A stretch of DNA of 64,000 bases from Peteryoungia desertarenae (GTDB taxonomy: Bacteria > Pseudomonadota > Alphaproteobacteria > Rhizobiales > Rhizobiaceae). Location: the NCBI RefSeq assembly GCF_005860795.2, contig NZ_CP058351.1, forward strand, positions 124,001 through 188,000, given 5' to 3'. The notes under the pieces were generated by a model that was given only the letters and a program-made list of their open reading frames with translations, was not told the DNA's origin and made no database searches. Positions 16,793 through 25,515 of this stretch are shown here, one piece after another; positions within the stretch are counted from its first letter, which is position 1, and each line of letters begins with the position of its first letter. A program made the translations under genes and the position numbers.

Positions 16793-18571
16793 TCATCGCC
16801 CTGAAGATAGATCGTGAGCGGCCCTGCGAAGAATATCAATGACTTCGGTACGCACCGAAGGCGGGCTCAGCGTGTGATCGGCGTTTTCCAGAATGATGTG
16901 GCGCAGATGGCCGAATGCAGCAGCGCCCCTGAGGTCCTTGCCGAAATACAAGACGTGCTGGTCAAGGCTGCCATCGGTTCTGCAGATGACGAATGTGACA
17001 GGAACCCGTCGCCTCTCCAATGTCTTCAGAAGTGCGAACAATTCGCCTTTCAGCCGTCCCAATCGGGTCAGGCCACCGAGATAGGGTGAGAAAATTCGCG
17101 AGAGATAGGCGCGGGCATAGCCGGTTATATGCCGCGATGCCTGAACCATATTGATCTCACCGGCGAGAAGCCGGCGATAGGTTTGCGTACTGAAGGCCCG
17201 GCGCTTGTAGTCACCGATGGGTCGCGCTCCGGCCTTCAGGGTGGTTTCGATGTCCTCATCCGGATCGAGAACAAGCCGCAACTGGTTGATCGAGACGACG
17301 CCAGCCACATCAGGGCTCTCTGCCCCTGCATAAAGTGCTGAATGGGCGCCACTGCAGCCTCCGGCCAGAAGGATGGGTGCCTTGATGAGTTTTCGAACAT
17401 GAGCGATGACGATCTGCACGTCATCAAGCTGTCTTCTTGAATAGATGACCTGCTCCGGCCCCTCAGGATGGGCCGGGCTGTCCCCGATGTTGGAAAGATC
17501 GACCCTGAAGGTTGCTATGCCATCAAGCGCCAGGTGTCTGGCAGCCTCGACCCAGAGCCCGCCCCAGCCCGTATGCGGTGCATAGGCCATGTTCAGAAAG
17601 ACAATGACGGCGCTGGGCGTGTCATGCGCCGGTTGGCAAAAAACCCCAAAGAGACCCGTATCCAGTTGCTCGGCGGTTTCGCAAAAACCATCGCCATTCA
17701 GGTGTCTGACAGTATCGACCGGAGCAGGGGAGGCATCTGTTTCAGGCTTGGTCTCGTTGAGTTGCTGTGTCCACAGAGCGATCTTGTCGATGAGCTCCAG
17801 GGGCATCGGCGAAGTGACAACGCCGTCCAGCATGGCACCATAATGGTCAAAGTCGAGGCTCTCGACCGGCACTCCCCGGCTCTTCAGCTGGTCGGTGATC
17901 TGCCTGTCGGAGAGATTGTCCGGACGGGCGAGGACAAGAACGGGTCGATCATCGGGAAGATCCGTTAACTCGACATCGAGCGACTTCACGTCCATGGCGA
18001 GTTGCGGATCCATGACGTAAGCAGCAAGCACTGTTGCGCCGGATGGATAGCCAAATTCTATGTCGATACCGTCTTCAATGACTTTTTCACGGAGTGCCAC
18101 TTCCCGAAGATAGCGACGGCCATTCAGGGACGCGCCTGCAAGGATCACTCCGGCGAGATCGGGATCACGGCATCCGGCCTTCACGGCAACGGCTGCCCCG
18201 ATCCCCATTCCGTAATAGACAATCCTGTCACATCCGCTCCGTTGTCGAAGCTCTGCTCCGGCCGCAAGAGCTGCCACAATCCAGCTTTCGAAGCTCACAG
18301 GCCCTTCAAGAGGAAGAGAATCGCCTTCTCCCGGATAATCGAACCGGATCGATGAAATCCCGTTCCTTGCCATTTCGGCGGCAACCAGCCGGTGAAACTT
18401 TCGTGTGCACAATTCATCGAAACCCCAGGGATTGCAGAAGACAACTCCGGTGGAGCCATCAGCGTGATGCACATGGCCGAGCATCCTGTTGAAAGCGACC
18501 GGTATTGCATAGGGAGAAGCCGACTTTTGATGATTGTCGCCTTGTCCCAGTTCTGCGTTTTTCCTGTCCAT
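16793..18571 (-). CDS. Two-domain alpha/beta-hydrolase-like protein
   Basis: This 592-residue protein has two alpha/beta-hydrolase folds in tandem. Domain 1 (about 20-270) has CNPWGFDEL and FDYPGEGDS, like hydrolases associated with exopolysaccharide or exosortase loci. Its nucleophile elbow reads YGMGIG, with Gly where Ser is expected. Domain 2 (about 310-590) has NMAYAPHTGWGGLW, FRVDLSNIGDS and an elbow AGGCSGA, placing Cys at the nucleophile position with Ser next to it, and a late ENADHTLS that would supply the catalytic His. There is no signal peptide. Domain 1 may be a non-catalytic partner. It stands alone and the substrate is unknown. Confidence 0.75.
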   Translation of the reverse strand: MDRKNAELGQGDNHQKSASPYAIPVAFNRMLGHVHHADGSTGVVFCNPWGFDELCTRKFHRLVAAEMARNGISSIRFDYPGEGDSLPLEGPVSFESWIVAALAAGAELRQRSGCDRIVYYGMGIGAAVAVKAGCRDPDLAGVILAGASLNGRRYLREVALREKVIEDGIDIEFGYPSGATVLAAYVMDPQLAMDVKSLDVELTDLPDDRPVLVLARPDNLSDRQITDQLKSRGVPVESLDFDHYGAMLDGVVTSPMPLELIDKIALWTQQLNETKPETDASPAPVDTVRHLNGDGFCETAEQLDTGLFGVFCQPAHDTPSAVIVFLNMAYAPHTGWGGLWVEAARHLALDGIATFRVDLSNIGDSPAHPEGPEQVIYSRRQLDDVQIVIAHVRKLIKAPILLAGGCSGAHSALYAGAESPDVAGVVSINQLRLVLDPDEDIETTLKAGARPIGDYKRRAFSTQTYRRLLAGEINMVQASRHITGYARAYLSRIFSPYLGGLTRLGRLKGELFALLKTLERRRVPVTFVICRTDGSLDQHVLYFGKDLRGAAAFGHLRHIILENADHTLSPPSVRTEVIDILRRAAHDLSSGR

Positions 18572-18777
18572 GACTGGGTCGACACCATTCTCATTGGATC
18601 TTCAGAGGATCCGTCGGATCCTTTGGTCTTACCTATGAATGGCCTTCCTTAAGATATAAGCAAAAATCAATATCAAACCCAACACTGCATCACGAATTCC
18701 GTCCTCCAGTCGGGGGCGCCTCATAAGGCCGGACTGGGGGAAGAAAAGCCGGTTGTTCATGGCTTCCCAGTCCCGAG

Positions 18778-19387
18778 GGCACTGCCAAGTTGTTTGATCG
18801 GCCTGTTGCGGCTATCGGTTCGGCACGAAGAGGCCTGGCCCAATTCGAGGGCTGAAGGGGTTTCGTTTTCCGCGTGCAGCCATCGCCCATGCGGTCTGGG
18901 CCTGTCACCGCTTTGCCCTGAGCACGGCCGATGTGAAGGATCTGCTTGCCAAGCGCGGGGTCATCGTCAGCCGGGAAGCTGTTCGCCTCTGGGTCAACCG
19001 CCTTGGCCGGCAGTTTGGCCAGCCGCGTCCTCGTGACGAACAAGCTTGGCAGCGACGTCTCACCCATCCGGACCATCGCTCCAGACGCCGATCATCGGGC
19101 GCACAAGGATTTGAACAACAGGATCGAAAACGCCCACCGGTTGACCCGGAAATGCCAGAAGATCATGGGTGGGTTCAAGACGCCGCGTCAGGCACAGCGC
19201 TTCCTGTCAGCCCATGACCAAATCAACACGATCTTCCGTCTCCGCCGCTGCGCTCGGACTGCCGTCCCATACCGCCATGCAAGGGCCGATGCATTCAGCC
19301 TGTGGGCTGACTATGCCGCTGAGATGGCTGCCTGAAGCTCCCGCCACCGCGGCATGTGCAACCAAAGCCAGACAACTTGGCAATGCC
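18778..19387 (+). mobile_element. Defective IS6-type element, copy 1 (610 bp, internal deletion)
   Basis: Terminal inverted repeats GGCACTGCCAAGTTGTTTG (18778-18796) and CAGACAACTTGGCAATGCC (19369-19387) differ at two positions. Inside, a transposase HTH (KRGVIVSREAVRLWVNRLG, about 18951-19008) is joined in a different frame to the C-terminal part (LNNRIENAHRLTRKCQKIMG). The middle, with the first catalytic Asp, is deleted and only VTNKL remains around the second. The element cannot encode a working DDE transposase. A copy about 99% identical lies inverted at 20594-21200 with the same deletion. Confidence 0.75.
18933..19335 (+). pseudogene. IS6-family transposase remnant (copy 1)
   Basis: The HTH half is read from 18933 and the C-terminal half from the 18946 frame. 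The junction falls just after the HTH, so deletion and frame change coincide. The residues corresponding to the catalytic Glu region (NNRIENAHR) survive, but the upstream Asp-containing WHLDE-type segment is absent. Confidence 0.75.
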
Positions 19388-19437
19388 GCATGACTGTCTC
19401 TTCATGACAGGGCAAACCGCACCAAGGAACAGAACGG

Positions 19438-19872
19438 TCACGATACCGGCCAGCCTATGTCGGTGTGAACAAAGTCTTCGCCCTTATAGGCAACTTTGGT
19501 CCGGTAGGCTCTGGCGCAAGCGTAGCTGAAACAGTCACCCATGTTCAGCTTGGCCGGATGATTGATGATCTTGCCAAACCGTTGCGCGGCCTCGACGGCC
19601 TTGGTCCCGACGTCGCCGGATACAGGAACCTCGCGCGCCTCCAAGTCTGCGATAAATTGTTCGACAAGGCTGCGTGCTGTTTCGAACATTTCAGGTGTTG
19701 TCGGATTGTCCTTCCCGGCCAGACGGCGAGCGACGGAGAGGGTCGCTTCAAGCCTCATGACCGCGGAGACGTAATAGGGGCCACCTTCCCGGTCCAGACG
19801 TTCCATTAGGGCCACACAGTCCGGCTCGTTCGTGATGATTGACACGGCCACCGACGCATCAATAAACAACAT
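19438..19872 (-). CDS. vapC: VapC-type PIN-domain toxin
   Basis: A 144-residue PIN ribonuclease toxin. The acidic catalytic set is intact: Asp5 (MLFIDAS), Glu42 (RLEATLS), Asp113 (NMGDCFSYA) and the GEDFVHTDIG ending. The start at 19872 overlaps the antitoxin stop by one base (TGATG), which fixes it against the longer frame opening at 19890. VapC toxins cleave tRNA or rRNA when not held by VapB. The module lies between two inverted defective IS6 elements. Confidence 0.9.
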   Translation of the reverse strand: MLFIDASVAVSIITNEPDCVALMERLDREGGPYYVSAVMRLEATLSVARRLAGKDNPTTPEMFETARSLVEQFIADLEAREVPVSGDVGTKAVEAAQRFGKIINHPAKLNMGDCFSYACARAYRTKVAYKGEDFVHTDIGWPVS

Positions 19873-20114
19873 CAGTCTTCCTCGCCCCACATTTCATCGG
19901 ATTCCTGCTTGTGGTCGCCGGGATGAAATGGACCTGCGGCCTGAGCCATGGCCAAGGTCTTTGCCAAGCGATCTCGGACTTGCATATTGGCCTTGCGATT
20001 GGCGATTGCGTTCTTGAGCGCATCTTTCACCGCATCGACCTTGGTGGATTTCGTGAGGCTGACAAGCTCACTTGTCAGTCTGTCGACTTCGGGGTCTTTG
20101 ATGTAGAGCGGCAT
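19872..20114 (-). CDS. vapB: VapB-type antitoxin (PSK/Rv0623-like)
   Basis: An 80-residue antitoxin. The N-terminus (MPLYIKDPEVDRLTSELVSL) is a ribbon-helix-helix-like DNA-binding segment of the Rv0623 family, and the acidic C-terminus (QESDEMWGEED) would wrap the toxin. The start at 20114 has AAAGGA upstream; the longer frame from 20255 has no family similarity before that. It is followed directly by vapC, and an operator-like set of repeats lies just upstream. Confidence 0.88.
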   Translation of the reverse strand: MPLYIKDPEVDRLTSELVSLTKSTKVDAVKDALKNAIANRKANMQVRDRLAKTLAMAQAAGPFHPGDHKQESDEMWGEED

Positions 20115-20120
20115 GGCAGC

Positions 20121-20148
20121 ATATCCTTTCGAGGATATTATCATATCC
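20121..20148. promoter_or_regulatory. vapBC operator-like repeats
   Basis: Three alternating half-sites, ATATCC (20121-20126), GGATAT (20133-20138) and ATATCC (20143-20148), form overlapping inverted repeats 6 bp upstream of vapB. This is the expected place for VapBC autoregulation. Confidence 0.55.
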
Positions 20149-20288
20149 AATTTTGCATATGCTCGCCAGCAAAATGTTGATCCAACAGGCAAAGCCGAAT
20201 ACGGCGGGAAGGGGTGTTCGAGTGGAGCGGGCGCGGGGCAGTGTATACTGACCAAGAACCGGTCAGGTCTTTCGCCCTTTGCTTCCGG

Positions 20289-20580
20289 TCATGCGGTTTG
20301 CAAGCGAGCGATCTTACTCCACATTTGCATGGCTGCGGTTCTCAGTTCACGGTGATGGCGGGACGGAATATCGTGGCCTGGAATGTGGAAGAAATTGGCG
20401 ACCGGGTCATGGATGGAGACGAAACGCTGGAGATGTCGAGCTGATGTGAATTGTCCACCCGGTTATTCAATCTCTTGTGCGGACGGTGTTCGACGCCCGG
20501 CACGATGTCGCCTTTGGGCGCGCCGCAGGATTCAAGCTTGTCGGTGAGCATCACACCGGATGCATGACACTGCCCCTTCA
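20289..20580 (-). pseudogene. Older IS6-family transposase C-terminal fragment
   Basis: The reverse strand encodes VMLTDKLESCGAPKGDIVPG, then VEHRPHKRLNNRVDNSHQ, and after a frame change and lost segment QRFVSIHDPVANFFHIPG, then HHRELRTAAMQMWSKIARL ending at 20289. These are the second Asp and Glu regions of an IS6-type DDE enzyme, but different in sequence from the adjacent defective copies. The stretch 20150-20288 next to it shows nothing recognisable. Confidence 0.65.
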
Positions 20581-20593
20581 GGGGCTTTCGCAT

Positions 20594-21200
20594 GGCATTG
20601 CCAAGTTGTCTGGCTTTGGTTGCACATGCCGCGGTGGCGGGAGCTTCAGGCAGCCATCTCAGCGGCATAGTCAGCCCACAGGCTGAATGCATCGGCCCTT
20701 GCATGGCGGTATGGGACGGCAGTCCGAGCGCAGCGGCGGAGATGGAAGATCGTGTTGATTTGGTCATGGGCTGACAGGAAGCGCTGTGCCTGACGCGGCG
20801 TCTTGAACCCACCCATGATCTTCTGGCATTTCCGGGTCAACCGGTGGGCGTTTTCGATCCTGTTGTTCAAACCCTTGTGCGCCCGATGATCGGCGTCTGG
20901 AGCGATGGTCCGGATGGGTGAGACGTCGCTGCCAAGCTTGTTCGTCACGAGGACGCGGCTGGCCAAACTGACGACCAAGGCGGTTGACCCAGAGGCGAAC
21001 AGCTTCCCGGCTGACGATGACCCCGCGCTTGGCAAGCAGATCCTTCACATCGGCCGTGCTCAGGGCAAAGCGGTGACAGGCCCAGACCGCATGGGCGATG
21101 GCTGCACGCGGAAAACGAAACCCCTTCAGCCCTCGAATTGGGCCAGGCCTCTTCGTGCCGAACCGATAGCCGCAACAGGCCGATCAAACAACTTGGCAAT
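20594..21200 (-). mobile_element. Defective IS6-type element, copy 2 (inverted)
   Basis: The reverse complement matches 18778-19387 almost base for base; only a few substitutions were seen (for example in the segment after the HTH). It has the same internal deletion, so the deletion predates duplication. The end at 20594-20612 is GGCATTGCCAAGTTGTCTG. The other end keeps CAAACAACTTGGCA and then diverges where another IS end begins at 21201. Confidence 0.72.
20646..21048 (-). pseudogene. IS6-family transposase remnant (copy 2)
   Basis: Same broken reading frames as copy 1: HTH half (KRGVIVSREAVRLWVNRLG) and C-terminal half (LNNRIENAHRLTRK) in different frames with the catalytic middle missing. 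Confidence 0.72.
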
Positions 21201-21256
21201 CTGAAGCTTCCGCCATGGCGGCATCTGCAACCAACGCCGAGCAATCTGGCAATGCC
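21201..21256 (+). repeat. Orphan right end of a related IS6-type element
   Basis: These 56 bp, from CTGAAGCTTCCGCC to CTGGCAATGCC, match the right end of copy 1 (19332-19387) with about ten differences. They abut the truncated end of copy 2, so one element interrupted or recombined with another. Confidence 0.55.
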
Positions 21257-21305
21257 GTCCCGGCACGGTCGCCAATGCAGCAGCTGTCATCACAGCATCT
21301 GGCCC

Positions 21306-21776
21306 TTAAGGCAGATAGCCGTAGGAAATTTTGGGGCTGTCGAAGATCATCGTCGAGCGAATGGTCTTGATTTCCGCGAGACGGTCAAATTCCTGCCAGA
21401 TCAGGCGCTTGAAATCCGCCATGTCGCGGACCGAAACCTTCAGAAGAAAATCGAAATCGCCAGCAACGGCATGGATTTCCACTACTTCGACCATGCGCTT
21501 CACAAGGTTGATGAAACGTTCTCCGACCTGCGGCGTGGTCCGGTCCAGCGTGATCTCGACATAGGCCTGCAGGCCGAGGCCGACGCTTTGCGGATCGATG
21601 ACGACCGTCTGGCGGATGATCCCCGAGGCGTAAAGTCTAGAAAGACGACGGGACATGGGTGCCGCAGTCAGTCCGACGCGCTCGGCCAGTTCCGCATTGC
21701 TCATCCGCGCATCACCGCGCAGGGCATCAATGATCTTGCGATCGATACGATCGAGGTCCGGGGGAGATTGGGTCAT
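21306..21776 (-). CDS. Lrp/AsnC-family regulator
   Basis: A 156-residue feast/famine regulator with the HTH at about residues 5-60 (IDRKIIDALRGDARMSNAEL, then AERVGLTAAPMSRRLSRL) and a C-terminal RAM ligand domain (EIHAVAGDFDFLLKVSVRD). The start at 21776 (MTQSPPDLDRID) is chosen over the frame opening at 21869. It is divergent from the aminotransferase gene with about 180 bp between starts, so it probably controls that gene in response to an amino acid (inference). Confidence 0.9.
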   Translation of the reverse strand: MTQSPPDLDRIDRKIIDALRGDARMSNAELAERVGLTAAPMSRRLSRLYASGIIRQTVVIDPQSVGLGLQAYVEITLDRTTPQVGERFINLVKRMVEVVEIHAVAGDFDFLLKVSVRDMADFKRLIWQEFDRLAEIKTIRSTMIFDSPKISYGYLP

Positions 21777-21954
21777 GGAAGCGCTCGCGAACTGATTATT
21801 GCCTGATCCTGAGCAAGTTTCTATGGCCGCAAGCCGATTTCGCGCAAGGCCTTGCATTTTGTTTCCCATGCCGCCGATAAATCATAGGCGACTTTGCGGT
21901 GATCTGTTGCTATCTCTTTTGCACAGGATCACACGCTTGAGACGAAGGTTCTCC

Positions 21955-23127
21955 ATGTTCGATACGCTCGCTTCCCAGCCGAACGACCCCTTGCTGGCCC
22001 TGATCGGGCTTTATAATTCCGACAAACGTGCCGACAAGATCGACCTTGGGGTGGGCGTCTATCGCGATGACCAGGGTCGCACACCGGTGCTCAAGGCGGT
22101 CAAGGAAGCCGAAAAGCAGCTGCTTGCCACCCAGGAAAGCAAATCCTATGTGGCGCCCGAAGGGGACCGGCAGTTTCTTGATCTGCTCTGGCATCTGGTC
22201 GAAGGCGGACAAACCGGCCGGTTTGCGGCAGGTGTCCAGACGCCGGGCGGATCGGGTGCCTTGCGCCTTGCCTCGGACCTTTTGGCCCGGGCAGGCGCGA
22301 GACGGCTTCTTCTCGGTGTGCCGACCTGGCCCAATCACCCGGGCATTTTTGGTGCGACCGGGCTCAATGTTGAAACCTACCCCTTTTTCGATGTCCCGAC
22401 CCAGTCGATCCGCTTCGCGGGCATGATCAAGGCCTTGAGCGGTGCACAGAAGGGTGATGCGGTCCTCCTGCATGCCAGCTGCCATAATCCGACGGGAGCG
22501 CCACTGAGCGCTGCCCAATGGGACGACCTGGCGGCCGTCATCGCGGAGCGAAAGCTGATCCCATTGATTGACTCGGCCTATCAGGGGTTTGGTGAAGGGA
22601 TCGAGGAGGACGTGTACGGTCTGCGCAAGGTTTTGAGGGCGGCCGATGAGGCACTGGTGGCCGTGTCCTGCTCCAAGTCGTTCGGGATCTATCGTGAACG
22701 CACAGGTGCGATCTTCGCCGTTGCGGGTGACGCGCGGACGGCAGAGATCGCACGCTCCAACCTCGTGACCATGGCCCGTACCAGCTATTCCATGCCTCCG
22801 GATCATGGTGCTGCGGTCGTGCGCACCATCCTGTCGTCTGAAGAACTCAGGCGGGTCTGGATGGAAGAGCTTGACAGCATGCGGAACCGGCTGAATGGGT
22901 TAAGGCGGGAACTCTCCGCAGCGCTTGCCGACAGCTGGCAATTGGCACCCCAGATCGATGAACAGGAAGGCATGTTTTCCCTGCTTCCCCTGGACCAGGC
23001 CGATGTCCTGAAGCTGCGCGAGGAGCACGGTCTTTACATGCCCACGTCTGGCCGCATCAATATTGCCGGTCTGAAAAGTGCCGATATCGGGCGAGTGGCC
23101 GAAATCCTGAAGCCGCTTCTTCGCTGA
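21955..23127 (+). CDS. Class I aspartate/aromatic amino acid aminotransferase
   Basis: A 390-residue PLP enzyme of the AspC/TyrB subgroup, cytoplasmic. Landmarks are GVGVYRDDQGRTPVLKAV, the ASCHNPTGAPLS Asn-Pro-Thr-Gly segment, the PLP-phenol Asp and Tyr in LIDSAYQGFGEG, and the Schiff-base Lys in VSCSKSFGIYRERTG. It would transfer amino groups between aspartate or aromatic amino acids and 2-oxoglutarate. The start at 21955 gives MFDTLASQPNDPLL, the usual N-terminus; the frame upstream to 21799 overlaps the divergent regulator. Substrate preference between AspC and TyrB types is not settled. Confidence 0.9.
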   Translation: MFDTLASQPNDPLLALIGLYNSDKRADKIDLGVGVYRDDQGRTPVLKAVKEAEKQLLATQESKSYVAPEGDRQFLDLLWHLVEGGQTGRFAAGVQTPGGSGALRLASDLLARAGARRLLLGVPTWPNHPGIFGATGLNVETYPFFDVPTQSIRFAGMIKALSGAQKGDAVLLHASCHNPTGAPLSAAQWDDLAAVIAERKLIPLIDSAYQGFGEGIEEDVYGLRKVLRAADEALVAVSCSKSFGIYRERTGAIFAVAGDARTAEIARSNLVTMARTSYSMPPDHGAAVVRTILSSEELRRVWMEELDSMRNRLNGLRRELSAALADSWQLAPQIDEQEGMFSLLPLDQADVLKLREEHGLYMPTSGRINIAGLKSADIGRVAEILKPLLR

Positions 23128-23146
23128 CGATCGGAAAGATCAGACC

Positions 23147-23758
23147 ATGACGAACACACCTGCCGAACGGCACCGCCTCTATGAGGATGTGCTGGCGATG
23201 ATCCTTGGCACACTTTTCGTCTCCTTCGGGACATTGATCTATACCCATGCCATGCTGACGGTCGGCTCATCGGCGGGGCTGGCTCTGCTCCTGTCCTATG
23301 TCACGAACTGGGGCTTCGGCCCGATCTTCTTTGTCGTCAACCTGCCCTTCTACATTCTTGCGGTCAGACGCATGGGATGGGCCTTCACGATCCGAACCTT
23401 CACCGCAGTGGCCCTTGTCTCGCTGCTTTCGAAGCTGAACAGTCAATGGGTCGATTTCGGTTACCTCGATCCGCTCTATGCGACGATCATCGGGGGAGGG
23501 CTCATCGGCACGGGGCTGCTGATGCTGTTTCGTCACCGAACGGGTCTTGGCGGCATCAATATTCTGGCGATCTATCTGCAGGAGAAGACCGGTCTCAGGG
23601 CCGGCTATTTTCTCCTTGGTGTGGATCTTTCGATCCTTGCTGCCGCCTTCTTCATCTTGCCAGCAGACCGCTTGGCTCTTTCTATCCTTGGTGCTGCAAT
23701 CACCAATCTGATCATCGCGATCAACCACAGGCCCGGTCGCTATATGGGGCTGAGCTGA
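23147..23758 (+). CDS. YitT-family membrane protein
   Basis: A 203-residue inner-membrane protein with about five or six helices and the YitT-type repeats LGTLFVSFGTLIYTHAML, GSSAGLALLLSY and TGLGGINILAIYLQEKTGL. It starts 19 bp after the aminotransferase stop, so the two are probably co-transcribed. Function in this family is not established; an amino-acid or organic-acid transport role is only a guess from the neighbour. Confidence 0.8.
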   Translation: MTNTPAERHRLYEDVLAMILGTLFVSFGTLIYTHAMLTVGSSAGLALLLSYVTNWGFGPIFFVVNLPFYILAVRRMGWAFTIRTFTAVALVSLLSKLNSQWVDFGYLDPLYATIIGGGLIGTGLLMLFRHRTGLGGINILAIYLQEKTGLRAGYFLLGVDLSILAAAFFILPADRLALSILGAAITNLIIAINHRPGRYMGLS

Positions 23759-23828
23759 CGAGACCGCTTACAGGGCGGCATCGACAATGATCTGGGGACT
23801 GCCTCTGGTACAGGGTTCGATCCGGGCT

Positions 23829-24240
23829 TCAACCCGCCAAGGCGTCGCGCAACAATGCCGGCGTGATGGCGTCATGGGTCGTGCCAGACGACACGAGCTT
23901 GCCGCTGCCCTCCGGAAAGCTGGCCCAGGTCTCGAAAGCCAAGGTCCGTGAACCCCAAGGAGGCCAATATACCATCGATTTCGACCGGTTCCTGATCTGC
24001 AACCTGCCAGTTTGTCCCCTGCTTGGCAGCAAGAAGGACGGATTCGTAGACGGTCAGCACCGCATTGGCAGCGGTATCCTGGGGCATATAGCAGATCGGG
24101 TTTGCCGTCATCTGGCCGTCCAGATGTACGACACCGTCACCCTTGATCAGTCCGGCGAGATTGATAAGCCTGCGACCAGTAAGAGCCCTATAGCGATCCC
24201 GTCCGCTCAGTGCGGTTTCACGGGATGTCAATGTGGTCAT
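23829..24240 (-). pseudogene. Decayed iron-siderophore ABC transporter ATPase (FecE/FepC-like)
   Basis: The reverse strand begins MTTLTSRETALSG, lacks the whole Walker A segment, then reads GLIKGDGVVHLDGQM, ICYMPQDTAANAVLTVYESV and the signature LSGGQRQ. After that Walker B is missing and the frame changes to SSGTTHDAITPALLRDALAG. These are the surviving pieces of a siderophore-type import ATPase with at least two deletions. It cannot function. Confidence 0.75.
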
Positions 24241-24372
24241 TGTGCCAACTGCGATTGCCGGGGGCGCCCGACAGGGGCTTTTGCCTCTGTCGAGCATATG
24301 CCTGTCTCGTGTGGGATCAGACGATCTCCGAACTGATCTGGCCGCTTGGCCCGAAGCCGACCGGCGCCCTGA

Positions 24373-24668
24373 TCAATGTCCGGCCTTCAGCGAGGCGAAG
24401 TAACTGGGACGATATTCCACAGGCAGAAAACGCTCATGCATCTCCCGGAAGGTCTGGTCCGCATCGTTATCCTTGAACAGGTCCGGATGCAGCCACTTGG
24501 CGATCTGCTGGATCGCGACGAACTGGTCGGGCTGTTGTAGAACTGATGCCAGATTGCATGCACATTGCCGTCCTGCACGGCCTTGACGTCGGTGAAGGCC
24601 GGACGTGCCATCAGGACGGCGGGCTTCTTGGATGCCTCTGCCTGGTCGGCTCGATTCTTGGTCCGCAC
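24373..24668 (-). pseudogene. Decayed iron-siderophore binding protein, C-terminal fragment
   Basis: The reverse strand reads RPAFTDVKAVQDGNVHAIWH then QFYNSP, loses one base near 24532-24538, and continues in the next frame as QFVAIQQIAKWLHPDLF, DADQTFREMHERFLPVEY and YFASLKAGH before a stop at 24373-24375. This is the end of a FecB/FhuD-like periplasmic protein. The gap to the ATPase remnant (24241-24372) holds no permease, so the permease gene or genes were lost. Confidence 0.75.
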
Positions 24669-24686
24669 CCTGTTCCCTTATCTCAG

Positions 24687-24696
24687 ATACTAGTAT
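24687..24696. promoter_or_regulatory. ATACTAGTAT palindrome, putative GntR operator
   Basis: A perfect 10-bp palindrome in an A/T-rich context, 35 bp upstream of the GntR gene start. FCD-GntR repressors of hexuronate pathways bind similar short palindromes. Autoregulation is inferred. Confidence 0.4.
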
Positions 24697-24730
24697 ATTA
24701 ATTTTCGGAGGACTGGAGGAGGGTGACTAT

Positions 24731-25468
24731 ATGACGGGCGATAAGGTCGGGCAGCGTGTTCGTCGCGCACCTGCACTTGCTCCGGACAGAAGTGCCCGCT
24801 CCACGGCACCGCGCGCGGCAAGCAGGATCTATGACGCCCTGCATTCGGATATCGTACATATGCGGTTGCGTCCGAAGACACCCCTGATCGAAAAGGAACT
24901 CTGCGAGCGTTTTGCCGTCAGTCGGACACCGGTTCGAGAGGCGCTTCTCAGGCTTTCAGACGAAGGGCTTGTTGACATATTTCCGCAATCGGGAACCTAT
25001 GTCGCGCGCATACCGCGCCGCGCCCTTTATGAGGCGATCCTGATCAGGCGTGCGCTTGAAGCAACATCCTTGACCCTCGCCATGGTCGCATCAACGCCGT
25101 CAGATTTGATGAGACTGGCTGACAATCTCGACAGGCTGAAGGCTGCCGCAAGGACAGGGGACATCGAAGCCTTCCACCTGATCGACACCGCGTTTCATCG
25201 ATCCATTGCCGAGATCGCCGGTTATCCGGGTATCTGGAATGTGGTCCAGCAGGTGAAGAGCCAGATCGATCGCTACAGGACGCTCACCCTGCCGCGCGAT
25301 GGTCGCCTTGATCTCGTCGTAGAGGAACATCAGGCCATTCTCGATGCCATGAAACAGTCAGACTGCAAGGCCGCCGTTGAAGCCATGGATCGGCATATCG
25401 GGCGCCTCCTCCAGGAAGTCGAAAACCACCGGGATCTCGATCCCGAGCTTTTCATCGTTGAAACCTAG
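24731..25468 (+). CDS. GntR-family regulator with FCD domain (keto-deoxy sugar cluster)
   Basis: A 245-residue regulator. The start at 24731 follows GGAGGAGGG; upstream residues in the same frame (from 24605) overlap siderophore debris. The winged HTH spans about 35-95 (ELCERFAVSRTPVREALLRL, then SDEGLVDIFPQSGTYV). The FCD domain has its Asp and His ligands in LIDTAFHRSIAE, VVEEHQAILDAM and AMDRHIGRLL. It is followed at 47 bp by kduD and then kdgK on the same strand and probably controls them. The ligand is likely a hexuronate or keto-deoxy acid (inference). Confidence 0.88.
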   Translation: MTGDKVGQRVRRAPALAPDRSARSTAPRAASRIYDALHSDIVHMRLRPKTPLIEKELCERFAVSRTPVREALLRLSDEGLVDIFPQSGTYVARIPRRALYEAILIRRALEATSLTLAMVASTPSDLMRLADNLDRLKAAARTGDIEAFHLIDTAFHRSIAEIAGYPGIWNVVQQVKSQIDRYRTLTLPRDGRLDLVVEEHQAILDAMKQSDCKAAVEAMDRHIGRLLQEVENHRDLDPELFIVET

Positions 25469-25515
25469 GCCCCGCCAACCAGGGATGCCCGCATAAACCT
25501 ATCAGGAGTTATAGT

